Shown one piece after another: positions 36,106 to 44,854 of a DNA stretch of 64,000 nucleotides. The notes beneath the pieces were generated by a model, which worked only from the letters and a program-made list of their open reading frames with translations, was not told the DNA's origin and did not search any database. Origin of the DNA: JAJDIA01 sp031555145 (lineage in GTDB: Bacteria; Bacteroidota; Bacteroidia; Bacteroidales; Tannerellaceae). The translations under genes were made by a program, and so were the position numbers. The stretch lies in NCBI GenBank assembly GCA_031555145.1, contig JAVBUR010000067.1, positions 1-64,000 on the forward strand, read 5' to 3'. How positions within the stretch are numbered: position 1 is the stretch's first letter; every line of letters begins with the position of its first letter.

Positions 36106-37749
36106 TTATTTGAATGATTTGACAATGTGTTCACCCACCCAGTAGCCCAGCGCCATAATAGTCAGTACCGGGTTGAAGCCGCCATTCGAGACAATCAGGC
36201 TGCCGTCAGCCACAAACAGGTTGTCGATCTCGTGCAACTGTCCGTATTTGTTAGTGACTGACGTTTGGCGGTCGTTTCCCATCCGGCAGGTGCCGGCCTG
36301 GTGCTGGCCGCCGCTCAGTCCGGGGCCTCCTCCGCCGTGTTGCCAGGTACGATAAGCGCCGGCCTCTTTCATAATGGCTTCGGCTTTTGATGCCAGGAAC
36401 TTACAATGTGTTTCATCCAACGGATGGCGGCTACCCGACAAGGCGGCTACCGGGATGCCCCAGAAGTCCTTGACCGACGGATCCACCGTCACCCGTGCCT
36501 CGAAAGCGGGTACCTCCTGGATCGGACCAACCATACGCCCGAGACGACGATAGTTCTGCCGTTGATAGTCTTTGTGGCTGATGCCCCAGCGTGGTTCACC
36601 CCAGGGGCGGTTCTGCGAAAAAGCATACGGAAGTTGGTAGAACTCTGTTGCCAGGATACCGCCGCCGATGATTCCTTCGTTATGATGGCTGTAGTCGCTG
36701 ATCGCCATACAAGCGCCTGGTCCGGCGAGGTCGAGCAGGTCGAAGTCGAACAACCCCGATGCACCCGTATAGGCATGCCCTTGCAGGTTACGTCCCACCC
36801 AGTCGTTATTGTTGCCTGCCCCGTTGGGGAAGAGTTTTGATTTGGAGTTGAGCAGCAGGCGAGCCGTTTCCGTGGCCGAGCCGCTGATGACTACGATCCG
36901 TGCTTCCTGGGTATGGCCTTTTCCCCGCTCGTCGAAATAACGTACACCGGTAGCCTTGCCGTGGTCGTCGACCAGCACTTCGGCCACCATACAATGGGTG
37001 CGCACTTCACAATGACCGGTCTGCATGGCTACGGGGATGACTGTATTCTGCGTCCCGTTCTTTGCATTCACCGGACAAGCATAGCCACAGCAGGTACGGT
37101 TACGGATACATGCCGGCCGGCCATTATACGCCACCGAATTACGCAGCATCGGTATTGGGAACGGATGTAATCCCATCCGGCGACATACATCGGAGAGGTA
37201 GTTGCCCTCCCGGTTGTACTTGAATGCCGGCATCGGATAGCCTTTCCGGCGGGGTGAGGCAAAGGGGTTCATCGTGTCGTGTCCGGAGACGCCTATCTCC
37301 CACTCCGCCTTTTCGTAATATGGTTCCAGGTCGTCGTACGTGATCGGCCAGTCTTCCATTGTTGAGCCCTCGACGGCGCCGTATACGGTTTTTAGTTTGA
37401 AGTCTTCTTCCATAAAACGCCAGCCCATGGCACCATAGCTCACGGTACCTGATCCGACACAGGCCGCCACGTGGTTATAAGCCCAGTTGCCGGCGTTGAC
37501 CACCTGGCGGTCGCCGTTGGCCGTGACATTCACCCGGGGATGTTTTTCCCAATCCGGGCCAAAGGCCGAATCAAGTTCCTGTCCGCGTTGCGAAATCAAT
37601 TCGTCGTTGATATGTTTGTCGTAATCCGGCCAACCTCCGCGTTCAAACAGCACGACGTTGAAGCCGTTCACGGCCAGTTCTTTGGCCACTACACCACCTC
37701 CGGCGCCAGCGCCTACCACGATGGCGTCTACTGTCCGATCTTTAGCCAT
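36106..37749 (-). CDS. GMC-family FAD oxidoreductase (gluconate/sugar dehydrogenase large subunit type)
   Basis: Flavoprotein of 547 residues that oxidises a sugar, sugar acid or alcohol. FAD-binding GAGAGGGVVAKELAVNG lies at about 13-29, followed by the GMC signatures AACVGSGTVSYGAMGWRF near 94-111 and the C-terminal substrate/FAD block HQAGTCRMG near 486 and VADGSLIVSNGGFNPVLTIMALGYW near 514. A cysteine-rich patch CIRNRTCCGYACPVNAKNG lies in the middle, as in gluconate 2-dehydrogenase large subunits. There is no signal peptide; the gene upstream encodes a Tat-type subunit that could carry it across the membrane. It overlaps that gene by 8 bases and is followed 9 bases later by the nine-heme cytochrome. 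Confidence 0.93.
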   Translation of the reverse strand: MAKDRTVDAIVVGAGAGGGVVAKELAVNGFNVVLFERGGWPDYDKHINDELISQRGQELDSAFGPDWEKHPRVNVTANGDRQVVNAGNWAYNHVAACVGSGTVSYGAMGWRFMEEDFKLKTVYGAVEGSTMEDWPITYDDLEPYYEKAEWEIGVSGHDTMNPFASPRRKGYPMPAFKYNREGNYLSDVCRRMGLHPFPIPMLRNSVAYNGRPACIRNRTCCGYACPVNAKNGTQNTVIPVAMQTGHCEVRTHCMVAEVLVDDHGKATGVRYFDERGKGHTQEARIVVISGSATETARLLLNSKSKLFPNGAGNNNDWVGRNLQGHAYTGASGLFDFDLLDLAGPGACMAISDYSHHNEGIIGGGILATEFYQLPYAFSQNRPWGEPRWGISHKDYQRQNYRRLGRMVGPIQEVPAFEARVTVDPSVKDFWGIPVAALSGSRHPLDETHCKFLASKAEAIMKEAGAYRTWQHGGGGPGLSGGQHQAGTCRMGNDRQTSVTNKYGQLHEIDNLFVADGSLIVSNGGFNPVLTIMALGYWVGEHIVKSFK

Positions 37750-38290
37750 TGGTATATCGATTTTGTCCCACTACGAGCGGGAAGTCCAACTTCATCATCC
37801 GGTAACTCACGTAATTACGGTTGCCTCCATGCCGGGGCGGACCATAAAAGCCCATCATTGTATGCCGCACTACCTGGCTGAAGAACGCCGAGGAGCGTAC
37901 CTCCTGCCAATGTCCTTCGGGCAACTTGCCCGTTTCCATCGCCTGCATCACTTCGATCTGCCGGTCGGCCGTCAAACCGGCAAACGGCTGTCCGAACATC
38001 TCCCGGCACGACGCATCGAGGGCACGCACCCCCTGCTGATACGTGGCCAGCAAGTGTGGAAAACGTTCTGCCAGTAGTTTGTCGATGAAATGAATGACAC
38101 CTGCATCCGTCGCTCCCGGATCGTAGTCGGCAGGGATCACCTGCTCACAGAGGGCAGTTAGGCAATCTCCTTCTTCAGAAGTAAATACCCGGTAGGGCGA
38201 CAACGACCTGGGGCTACAGCCAGGCAGCAACAGGACACTGCCATACAGCGCCCCCAGTGTCTTCAGGAAAGTCCGTCTGTTCTGGATCAT
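37742..38290 (-). CDS. Gluconate 2-dehydrogenase subunit 3-like protein (Tat signal)
   Basis: Small subunit of 182 residues that usually accompanies GMC dehydrogenases. The start QNRRTFLKTLGALYGSVLLLPGC combines a twin-arginine motif (NRRTFLK) with a lipobox (LLPGC), so the folded complex may be exported by Tat and lipid-anchored. The body holds FTSEEGDCLTALCEQVIPADYDPGATDAGVIHFIDKLLA and ends SYRMMKLDFPLVVG, typical of the family. It is first in a three-gene operon and overlaps the GMC gene by 8 bases, which implies coupled translation. A cluster of three 22-bp repeats lies upstream. Confidence 0.9.
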   Translation of the reverse strand: MIQNRRTFLKTLGALYGSVLLLPGCSPRSLSPYRVFTSEEGDCLTALCEQVIPADYDPGATDAGVIHFIDKLLAERFPHLLATYQQGVRALDASCREMFGQPFAGLTADRQIEVMQAMETGKLPEGHWQEVRSSAFFSQVVRHTMMGFYGPPRHGGNRNYVSYRMMKLDFPLVVGQNRYTNG

Positions 38291-38372
38291 AACGAAAGTG
38301 GTTTTATCACGGATACAAAGCTAACAATAATTTGAAACGAAACTTGTCAAATCGACAAATCGCCGCAAAAAA

Positions 38373-38451
38373 GATAATGATGATCCAAAACGAACGTCAT
38401 CGTGTTTGTTTCGGAACATCATCACGATCGTTTTGGAACATAATGATGATT
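38373..38451. promoter_or_regulatory. Three 19-22-bp repeats upstream of the dehydrogenase operon
   Basis: Two head-to-tail 22-bp units occupy 38408-38429 and 38430-38451; both follow the pattern GTTTYGGAACATMATSAYGATY. A third, inverted unit at 38373-38391 reads GTTTTGGATCATCATTATC on the other strand. They lie 80-160 bases before the start of the first gene, where an activator or repressor would bind. A TAGCTTTG box at 38316-38323 on the minus strand is the probable -7 element. Confidence 0.6.
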
Positions 38452-38497
38452 TGGGGGCAGATTGCGGTGAAGAAAAACGCCCCTTCCACCGTACAAA

Positions 38498-39436
38498 TCA
38501 GATAAAGAACAGCGAAACGCCAATTACACTGATCATCGCTCCAATGACTTCAAGCGTAGTGATACGTTGACGGAAGATCAGGCGCGAGGGTAACAGGATC
38601 AGGATGGGTGTGAGCGCCATAATGGTGGAGGCAATGCCAGCTTCGGTATATTGCACTGCCATGAGCGAAAAGGAGACGCCGACAAATGGGCCAAAGAAGG
38701 TGCCGAACGTAGCGCCGGTCATCGCTTTCCGATTCGTAACGGCTTTCTTGAGTAATCGCCATTGGCGGGTATACGCCATCATGGCGAGGAAGCCGGCCAG
38801 CCCGACGAAGGCACGTATCTGTGTGGAGGCAAAAGGAATGAGTGCTACGGCCAGGGTATCCTGTGTATCTACATTCTCCATAAAGTAACCCATACCAAGC
38901 TTACTGAACACGAGTCCCACGCCCTGCCCTACACCGGCTCCGATACCGAGCAAAACGCCCCGGATCGGCAGCTTGAGGCTTATCTTGTGCGACGAATTTT
39001 CGCCCGTACCCTTACTGAAGATCGAAAGGCCTATCCCAAACATTGTCACCAACATACCTGCCCACGCATTGACTGGAAGTTTTTCTCCCAGGACGAAGAA
39101 TCCGGCAATAGCTGCTGAGGGGGGCGCGAGTGTCATAAACAATTGTCCGAAGCGCGAACCAATGATCATGTAGGAATTAAACAGGCAATAATCGCCCAGC
39201 ACATATCCGATGAAACCGGATATCGCCAGCCAAAACCAAGCCTGTGCATTGGCATGCATCGGTACCGGATAGCCCGTAAAGCAATACAACGTCAGGCTCA
39301 GCATGATGATTGCCATACCCAGGCGGATAATATTGAGCGACAAGGCGCCCATCCGTTTGCCGGCATATTCAAAACAGACGGCCGTGATGGTCCAGGATAC
39401 GGCGACCCCAAGGGATATCAATTCACCTGTGAACAT
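38498..39436 (-). CDS. DMT-superfamily transporter (EamA type)
   Basis: A 312-residue inner-membrane protein with about ten hydrophobic helices arranged as two EamA repeats (LISLGVAVSWTITAVCFEYAGKRMG at the start and GVLLGIGAGVGQGVGLVFSKLGMGYF in the middle). It ends with a short hydrophobic tail (TTLEVIGAMISVIGVSLFFI). Members export amino acids, nucleobases or other small metabolites; substrate cannot be read from sequence. The gene lies 33 bases after dnaB on the same strand, so read-through from dnaB is likely. Confidence 0.9.
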   Translation of the reverse strand: MFTGELISLGVAVSWTITAVCFEYAGKRMGALSLNIIRLGMAIIMLSLTLYCFTGYPVPMHANAQAWFWLAISGFIGYVLGDYCLFNSYMIIGSRFGQLFMTLAPPSAAIAGFFVLGEKLPVNAWAGMLVTMFGIGLSIFSKGTGENSSHKISLKLPIRGVLLGIGAGVGQGVGLVFSKLGMGYFMENVDTQDTLAVALIPFASTQIRAFVGLAGFLAMMAYTRQWRLLKKAVTNRKAMTGATFGTFFGPFVGVSFSLMAVQYTEAGIASTIMALTPILILLPSRLIFRQRITTLEVIGAMISVIGVSLFFI

Positions 39437-39469
39437 AGGAATGTGTGTGGTATGTATGGTAAAGAATCG

Positions 39470-40993
39470 TTAGAACGGCACTTCGTTATCGGTTCCCTTT
39501 GTCAGGAAATCACTATCTGACGGAGAGATGGGAGGCAGTGCATTGAATCCTCCCCCGTGGTTGATGCTGGATGGAAATTCGCGGATGAGTTGGTCTTCGT
39601 CAATGTTCATAAACTTAGCGAACTCATTCTTGAAGCGCAGACGTACGTCGCCCGTGGCACCGTTACGATGTTTGGCGATAATGATCTCGGCAAGTCCTGC
39701 AAGCGACTGGCCTTTTTCGTCTTCCATAATTTTGTAGTATTCGGGACGGTGGATAAAGCATACCATATCCGCATCCTGCTCGATGGCGCCCGACTCACGT
39801 AAGTCGGCCAACTGCGGACGTTTCCCTTCGTTCCCCTGGCGGTTTTCCACCCCACGGTTCAACTGCGACAAGGCGATGATAGGGATATTCAATTCCTTTG
39901 CCAACCCTTTGAGCGAACGGGAGATGGTACTTACTTCCTGCTCGCGGCTACCGAACGACATCCCGCTGGCATTCATCAACTGAAGGTAGTCGATGATGAT
40001 ACACCGGACACCATGCTCGCGCACCAGGCGGCGGGCTTTCGTTCGAAGTTCGAACACCGACAAGCTGGGCGTATCGTCCACAAAGATGGGAGCCCCGTAG
40101 AGGTTCTTCAGCTTGAAGTCCAACTGCTCCCATTGGGCATCGCTCAACTGGCCGCTCTTAATGGTTTCGCCGTTGATCTCACTCACGTTCACAATCAGGC
40201 GGTTCACCAACTGCACATTACTCATTTCCAACGAGAAGAGGGCGACGGGCGTGTTGAAGTTGACCGCCATATTCTTTGCCATCGAAAGCACAAAGGCTGT
40301 CTTACCCATGGCGGGACGGGCAGCGATGATGATAAGGTCGGAGTTCTGCCAACCGAACGTCATCTTGTCGAGGTCGTCGAAACCGGTACGCACACCGGAG
40401 AGGCCTCCTTTCTGGTTGTAGGCCTTCTCAAGCAGGGTGACGGCTTCTTTGATCACGGGGTCGATCTGTGTGGCGTCTTTCTTTACGTTGCGTTGGGATA
40501 TCTCAAACAGTTTACCTTCGGCTTCCTGCATAAGGTCGTCTACGTCTACGGTATCATCAAACGCTTCGCGCTGGATGAGTGAGGTAAAGGAGATTAGTTC
40601 GCGCGCCAGGTATTTCTGTGCGATGATACGCGCATGGTATTCGATATGCGCGCTACTGGCCACCTTACTGGTGAGTTGGGTAATATAGAAAGGTCCACCT
40701 ACCTGCTCGAGGTCGCCGCGTTTCTTCAACTGGTCGGTGACCGTCAGCATGTCGATCGGACGCTGACTGAGCGCCAGATCGACAATGGAAGCGTAGATCA
40801 GTTCATGGGCTTTCTCATAGAAACACTCGGGCTTCAGGATCTCGCTAATTACCGAATACGCGTCTTTTTCGAGCATCAGTGCGCCCAGTACCGCTTCTTC
40901 GAGTTCACGTGCCTGGGGTTGCAGGCGTCCTCCTTCAGGTACTATCGTTTCCCTTTGTTTGCTTCGTCCGGTTTTTCTATTTTTCTCTGCCAT
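39470..40993 (-). CDS. dnaB: Replicative DNA helicase DnaB
   Basis: Hexameric 5'-3' helicase of the replication fork, 507 residues. The N-terminal domain starts at PQARELEEAVLGALMLEKDAY, and the RecA-like C-terminal domain has Walker A ARPAMGKTAFVLSMA, Walker B IIIDYLQLM and the DnaB-specific ALSQLNRGVENR and LRESGAIEQDADMVCFIHRPEYY. A tail of about 45 residues after FMNIDE ends in an acidic, Phe-tipped EVPF segment. No intein interrupts it. A TACTTTTG box on the minus strand at 41016-41023 lies 23 bases before the start. Confidence 0.98.
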   Translation of the reverse strand: MAEKNRKTGRSKQRETIVPEGGRLQPQARELEEAVLGALMLEKDAYSVISEILKPECFYEKAHELIYASIVDLALSQRPIDMLTVTDQLKKRGDLEQVGGPFYITQLTSKVASSAHIEYHARIIAQKYLARELISFTSLIQREAFDDTVDVDDLMQEAEGKLFEISQRNVKKDATQIDPVIKEAVTLLEKAYNQKGGLSGVRTGFDDLDKMTFGWQNSDLIIIAARPAMGKTAFVLSMAKNMAVNFNTPVALFSLEMSNVQLVNRLIVNVSEINGETIKSGQLSDAQWEQLDFKLKNLYGAPIFVDDTPSLSVFELRTKARRLVREHGVRCIIIDYLQLMNASGMSFGSREQEVSTISRSLKGLAKELNIPIIALSQLNRGVENRQGNEGKRPQLADLRESGAIEQDADMVCFIHRPEYYKIMEDEKGQSLAGLAEIIIAKHRNGATGDVRLRFKNEFAKFMNIDEDQLIREFPSSINHGGGFNALPPISPSDSDFLTKGTDNEVPF

Positions 40994-41078
40994 TATAGTT
41001 GTATTTGTGGGACGTCAAAAGTACAACTATTATTCGGTTAATGCTTCTGCTACGGACTACTTTCTATTCACAAGTTAT

Positions 41079-43232
41079 TCACCGTCTTATGATTTCAATC
41101 ACACAGCTGCGGGTCTGTTGGCTGGAGAACAGTGATACGCCTACCTTCATCAGGTAATCACCCGAATAGATACGGTTTTCAGGTTCACGGCCCGGACGTG
41201 TATCGGGCGCCTTGTTGATCTCCTTTACTTCGTAGCGGGCATTAGGATCCAGTCCCTGCAAACGTACGGGTTGCATTAGTTCGGAATAACGCGGATGGAT
41301 ATCGAAGGCAAAGAGCACAGACCGCGTTTTTGCTTCGTCTACATACATCACGGCGGCATGGTTGGTTTCGTAGGGCGACACCAGGCGATAGAGGTCGCCG
41401 TCCTGGATCACCTTCTCCAGCCGTTTGTAGTTTTGCACCGCCAGCTGGCAGAGGGCTTGGTCGGCCTCGTTCATCTCATGGATACGGATATCGAAGCCCA
41501 TCTTGCACATCATCGCCACGTCGAGGCGGAACTTGAGCGGTTGCTTGCCCCAGGTGGTGACATGTGCCGCCATGGTCTTTGCCGGAAAGAAATGCGAAAA
41601 TCCCCATTGGATATAGATGCGTTCTACCCCGTCGGTATTATCGCTCGGCCAGAATTCGGTGAAGTATTTCAGCGCTTCATAGTCCGAACGTCCACCGCCA
41701 CCCGAGCAAAGCATCATGGGCAGGTTGGGATATTTTTGCTTGATGCGTTCGAGTACGTTGTACAGTCCGCGTACATGGGCGATATACAGGTGCGACTGCT
41801 TGTCTTTCAGATACGGCGAATAGATATTGGTGATGGGGCTGTTGCAGTCCCATTTGAAATAAGCGATACCGGGGTATTTCGTCATCAGGTTGTCTACTAC
41901 GCCGAACACATAATCCTGTACCTTTGGATTACTCAGGTCGAGTACCATCTGGTTACGGAAATAATATTCATCGCGGTTGGGCAGATGGATTACCCAGTCT
42001 TTATGCTTTTCATACAGTTCGCTCTTCGGGTTGACCATTTCGGGTTCGATCCAGAGGCCAAACTTGATACCCTTAGCTGTCGCTTCTTTCACGAGGTAAC
42101 CGATACCGTTGGGCAGCTTCTCGGCTGTCTCAGTCCAGTCACCTAATCCCTGGCGGTCACTGCTACGGGGATACTTATTCGCAAACCAGCCGTCGTCGAG
42201 CAGGAACATATCCACACCCAGTTTGGCAGCTTCATCCATGATGTCGGTCAGTTTCTTTTCGTCGAAGCCGAAATAGGTGGCTTCCCAGTTGTTTAGTAGT
42301 GTAAGGCGCGACTTGTCGCCGTCTTTCACCTGATGCTTCAACGCCCAACGATGGAGGTCGCGGCTGGCTTTTCCTTTTCCTTCGGTGCTGTAGGTAAAGA
42401 TAAACTCAGGCGTACGGAAGATCTCGTTCGGTTGCAGGGCATATTCAGATGCGTAAGGGTTGATGCCTGACAGGATACGCAGGTCGTTTTCCTGGTCTAC
42501 TTCGAAGGTGAAGCGGTAGTTGCCTGTCCAGCCGATGGTGCCGAACAAAACCTCTCCCCTGTCCTCTTCCGCCTCTTTATCCAGCGAAACGATGAACATG
42601 GGCGAAACAAACATATTGGAACGGCTTCCCAACTTAGTGTCCAGCATTTTTTTGCCGAAGTCGAGCTGGCGTTCGGTCATATTGACTTCGTGCGCCCAGT
42701 CGCCGGCAAACTCGGTAAGGAAGTATTTATCACTGTTCAGGTGCAACAGGGAAGAGGCGTAGTTGTACAGTGTGACCGGTTTCTTCTCCTGATGGCTGAT
42801 TGTCGTCCATGTTTTGATGACATTCTCTTTGGCAAAGGCCTGGTAGAAAAGTTTTACCTCGACCGGATATTTGTCGTCGCGCAGGGTAATGATCGTTTCC
42901 GTCACATCAGGCTGTACGGACTGCTGCGTATGGGAAACATATTTCAGCAAAAGCGACGGATTGCCATCATTGTGCAACACACGGATGGCAGGTTCGAAAT
43001 AATCCTCCATGCCATGTGTCAAATAGGCTTCTTTACCCAAAGGCAGGTATGTAATATCGGAATCAAACAGTAGCTTGGCCCCCAGGTAGGATTGATACAG
43101 ACGGCCATTCTTCCCGGTACGGTAGATCAGGTCGGTTTGATCGGTGCTGATTTTTACAATTACATTATCGGCTGCATGCAGCGACACTGCCAGGCTAACC
43201 AGGAAGGTTAACAAACATAGTTTTGATTTCAT
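41079..43232 (-). CDS. GH36 alpha-galactosidase, secreted
   Basis: A 717-residue enzyme releasing alpha-linked galactose from raffinose-type sugars or galactomannan. The signal peptide ends near residue 20 (LAVSLHAAD). The barrel carries NNWEATYFGFDE, DMFLLDDGWFANKYPRSSDRQGLGDW, GIKFGLWIEPEMVNP and the catalytic nucleophile Asp in YFKWDCNSPITN; the acid/base is the Asp in EFWPSDNTDG. Both are in the GH36/GH27 consensus. It lies 46 bases after a small lipoprotein gene at the end of the his operon, on the same strand, so it may be reached by read-through although its function has no link to histidine. Confidence 0.94.
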   Translation of the reverse strand: MKSKLCLLTFLVSLAVSLHAADNVIVKISTDQTDLIYRTGKNGRLYQSYLGAKLLFDSDITYLPLGKEAYLTHGMEDYFEPAIRVLHNDGNPSLLLKYVSHTQQSVQPDVTETIITLRDDKYPVEVKLFYQAFAKENVIKTWTTISHQEKKPVTLYNYASSLLHLNSDKYFLTEFAGDWAHEVNMTERQLDFGKKMLDTKLGSRSNMFVSPMFIVSLDKEAEEDRGEVLFGTIGWTGNYRFTFEVDQENDLRILSGINPYASEYALQPNEIFRTPEFIFTYSTEGKGKASRDLHRWALKHQVKDGDKSRLTLLNNWEATYFGFDEKKLTDIMDEAAKLGVDMFLLDDGWFANKYPRSSDRQGLGDWTETAEKLPNGIGYLVKEATAKGIKFGLWIEPEMVNPKSELYEKHKDWVIHLPNRDEYYFRNQMVLDLSNPKVQDYVFGVVDNLMTKYPGIAYFKWDCNSPITNIYSPYLKDKQSHLYIAHVRGLYNVLERIKQKYPNLPMMLCSGGGGRSDYEALKYFTEFWPSDNTDGVERIYIQWGFSHFFPAKTMAAHVTTWGKQPLKFRLDVAMMCKMGFDIRIHEMNEADQALCQLAVQNYKRLEKVIQDGDLYRLVSPYETNHAAVMYVDEAKTRSVLFAFDIHPRYSELMQPVRLQGLDPNARYEVKEINKAPDTRPGREPENRIYSGDYLMKVGVSLFSSQQTRSCVIEIIRR

Positions 43233-43277
43233 GATAGTGTTTTTTGTGTATGAGATAGTTTAGAATTTCAATATAGC

Positions 43278-43682
43278 TTAGAATTTCTGGAATTTGTATC
43301 GTTTCCCCTCGCTACTAAGGATCAATTGAGACCCGGTTACCTTTTCGATCGTAAATGTGCGGCTCTGTCCGCTCCAGTCGGTGAAAGGCAGGAAACCGTC
43401 AATGGGTCCCGGCATATTGTCGGTCAACTCGAATATGACCGTTTGGTTGTCAGGCCGTTCCTTGAATCCGAATTGATGCAGGTATTCGCCTTGGGTATAA
43501 AGCTGGTACATAAACAGCGTATTCTGCACGTTATACCAGACAGTATCCACCTGATGAGTGATGTTCGAAGCGTCCACCACCTCTTTCAGTTGCCATTTTC
43601 CTTCCAGTTCATCCTTCCGGTCTTTCTCACAGGAAAGGAAAAGCAACAGACAGGTAACCAAAGCCATCATTCCGTATTTCAT
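43278..43682 (-). CDS. Small lipocalin-like lipoprotein
   Basis: A 134-residue exported protein: signal peptide with lipobox-like LFLSC at 13-18, then LEGKWQLKEVVD, a common opening of lipocalin-like domains in Bacteroidetes, and a series of short beta strands ending LILSSEGKRYKFQKF. Its ATG overlaps the hisB stop by four bases (ATGA), so it is translated with the his operon. No role in histidine synthesis is known for such proteins, and none is claimed here. Confidence 0.8.
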   Translation of the reverse strand: MKYGMMALVTCLLLFLSCEKDRKDELEGKWQLKEVVDASNITHQVDTVWYNVQNTLFMYQLYTQGEYLHQFGFKERPDNQTVIFELTDNMPGPIDGFLPFTDWSGQSRTFTIEKVTGSQLILSSEGKRYKFQKF

Positions 43683-44809
43683 AACGTTCCTTTTGTGCTT
43701 GGCAGGTTGTATTTGTAAATATCCCGACGGATGGCCATCTTAATGGCGCGTGCCAGGGCTTTGAATATGCTTTCGATCTTATGATGTTCATTCGATCCTT
43801 CCGCTTTGACATAAAGGTTCATCCGGGCAGCGTCGCTCAGGCTCTTGAAGAAATGCATAAACATTTCGGTGGGCATATTACCAATGCGTTCGCGCTGGAA
43901 CTCGGCTTCCCATACCAACCAGGGACGGCCACCGAAATCGAGAGCCAGGGTACAAACGCAGTCATCCATCGGTAGCGTATAGCCATAGCGTTCCGTTCCG
44001 CGTTTATCACCCAAGGCCTTGTACAGGGCTTCACCCAAGGCGATAGCAGTATCTTCGATTGTGTGGTGTTCATCTACCCTTAGGTCGCCCACGGTGTGGA
44101 TGGTAAGATCCATACCGGAGTGTTTGCCGATCTGTTCGAGCATATGGTCGAAGAAAGCGATGCCGGTGGATATATCGGTCTGTCCCGTTCCGTCGATGGC
44201 GAGTTCAATATGAATGTCGGTCTCTTTGGTCTTGCGGTCGATGGTGGCAGTACGCTCGCCGGCAAAGATGAACTCCGTGATCTTGTCCCAGTTGTCTGTC
44301 GTCAGTACCGGCCACAGGTTACAGGGGTATTTCAGAAGTTCGGCTTCTGCGCCTTCCTTGGTGTGCAACCAGATGCCTTTCGCTTCGAGGTTCTTGGCGA
44401 GTTCGATATCGGTCAGGCGGTCACCTATCACATAGCTGTTTTCGAGGTCGTATTCATCGGACATGTATTTCTTCAGCATCCCGGTACGCGGTTTGCGGTT
44501 AGGCGAGTTCTCTTCGGGCATGGATGGGTCGATCAGAATATCGTTGAAGACGATGCCTTCACCAGCCAGCGTCTTCAGGATCATTTCCTGCGCCGGCCAG
44601 AAAGTCTCTTCCGGAAATGAGGCTGTTCCCAGCCCATCCTGATTGGTGACCATCACAAACTCAAAGTCCATGTGTTTGCGGATAAAAGCCAGGTTACGCA
44701 TCACCTTGGGATAAAACTCAAGCTTCTCCAAACTGTCCAACTGATAATCTACTGGCGGCTCTTTTACCAGAGTACCATCGCGATCAATAAATAAAACCCT
44801 CTTTTTCAT
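43679..44809 (-). CDS. hisB: Bifunctional histidinol-phosphatase / imidazoleglycerol-phosphate dehydratase
   Basis: Performs two steps of histidine synthesis. The N-terminal HAD phosphatase half opens RVLFIDRDGTLVKEPPVDYQ and has VMVTNQDGLG and KPRTGMLKKYM; the C-terminal dehydratase half (about 185-376) has the metal-binding FFDHMLEQIGKHSGMDL, DEHHTIEDTAIALGEA and EGSNEHHKIESIFKALARAI. The fused form, known from E. coli, is used here. The frame is open from a GTG at 44821, but ATG at 44809 is nearer the family start. It follows hisC by 45 bases and overlaps the next gene by four. Confidence 0.97.
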   Translation of the reverse strand: MKKRVLFIDRDGTLVKEPPVDYQLDSLEKLEFYPKVMRNLAFIRKHMDFEFVMVTNQDGLGTASFPEETFWPAQEMILKTLAGEGIVFNDILIDPSMPEENSPNRKPRTGMLKKYMSDEYDLENSYVIGDRLTDIELAKNLEAKGIWLHTKEGAEAELLKYPCNLWPVLTTDNWDKITEFIFAGERTATIDRKTKETDIHIELAIDGTGQTDISTGIAFFDHMLEQIGKHSGMDLTIHTVGDLRVDEHHTIEDTAIALGEALYKALGDKRGTERYGYTLPMDDCVCTLALDFGGRPWLVWEAEFQRERIGNMPTEMFMHFFKSLSDAARMNLYVKAEGSNEHHKIESIFKALARAIKMAIRRDIYKYNLPSTKGTL

Positions 44810-44854
44810 AACTATATTCACTATGCGTTTTGTGTATACTATGTGTCTCTGTTG

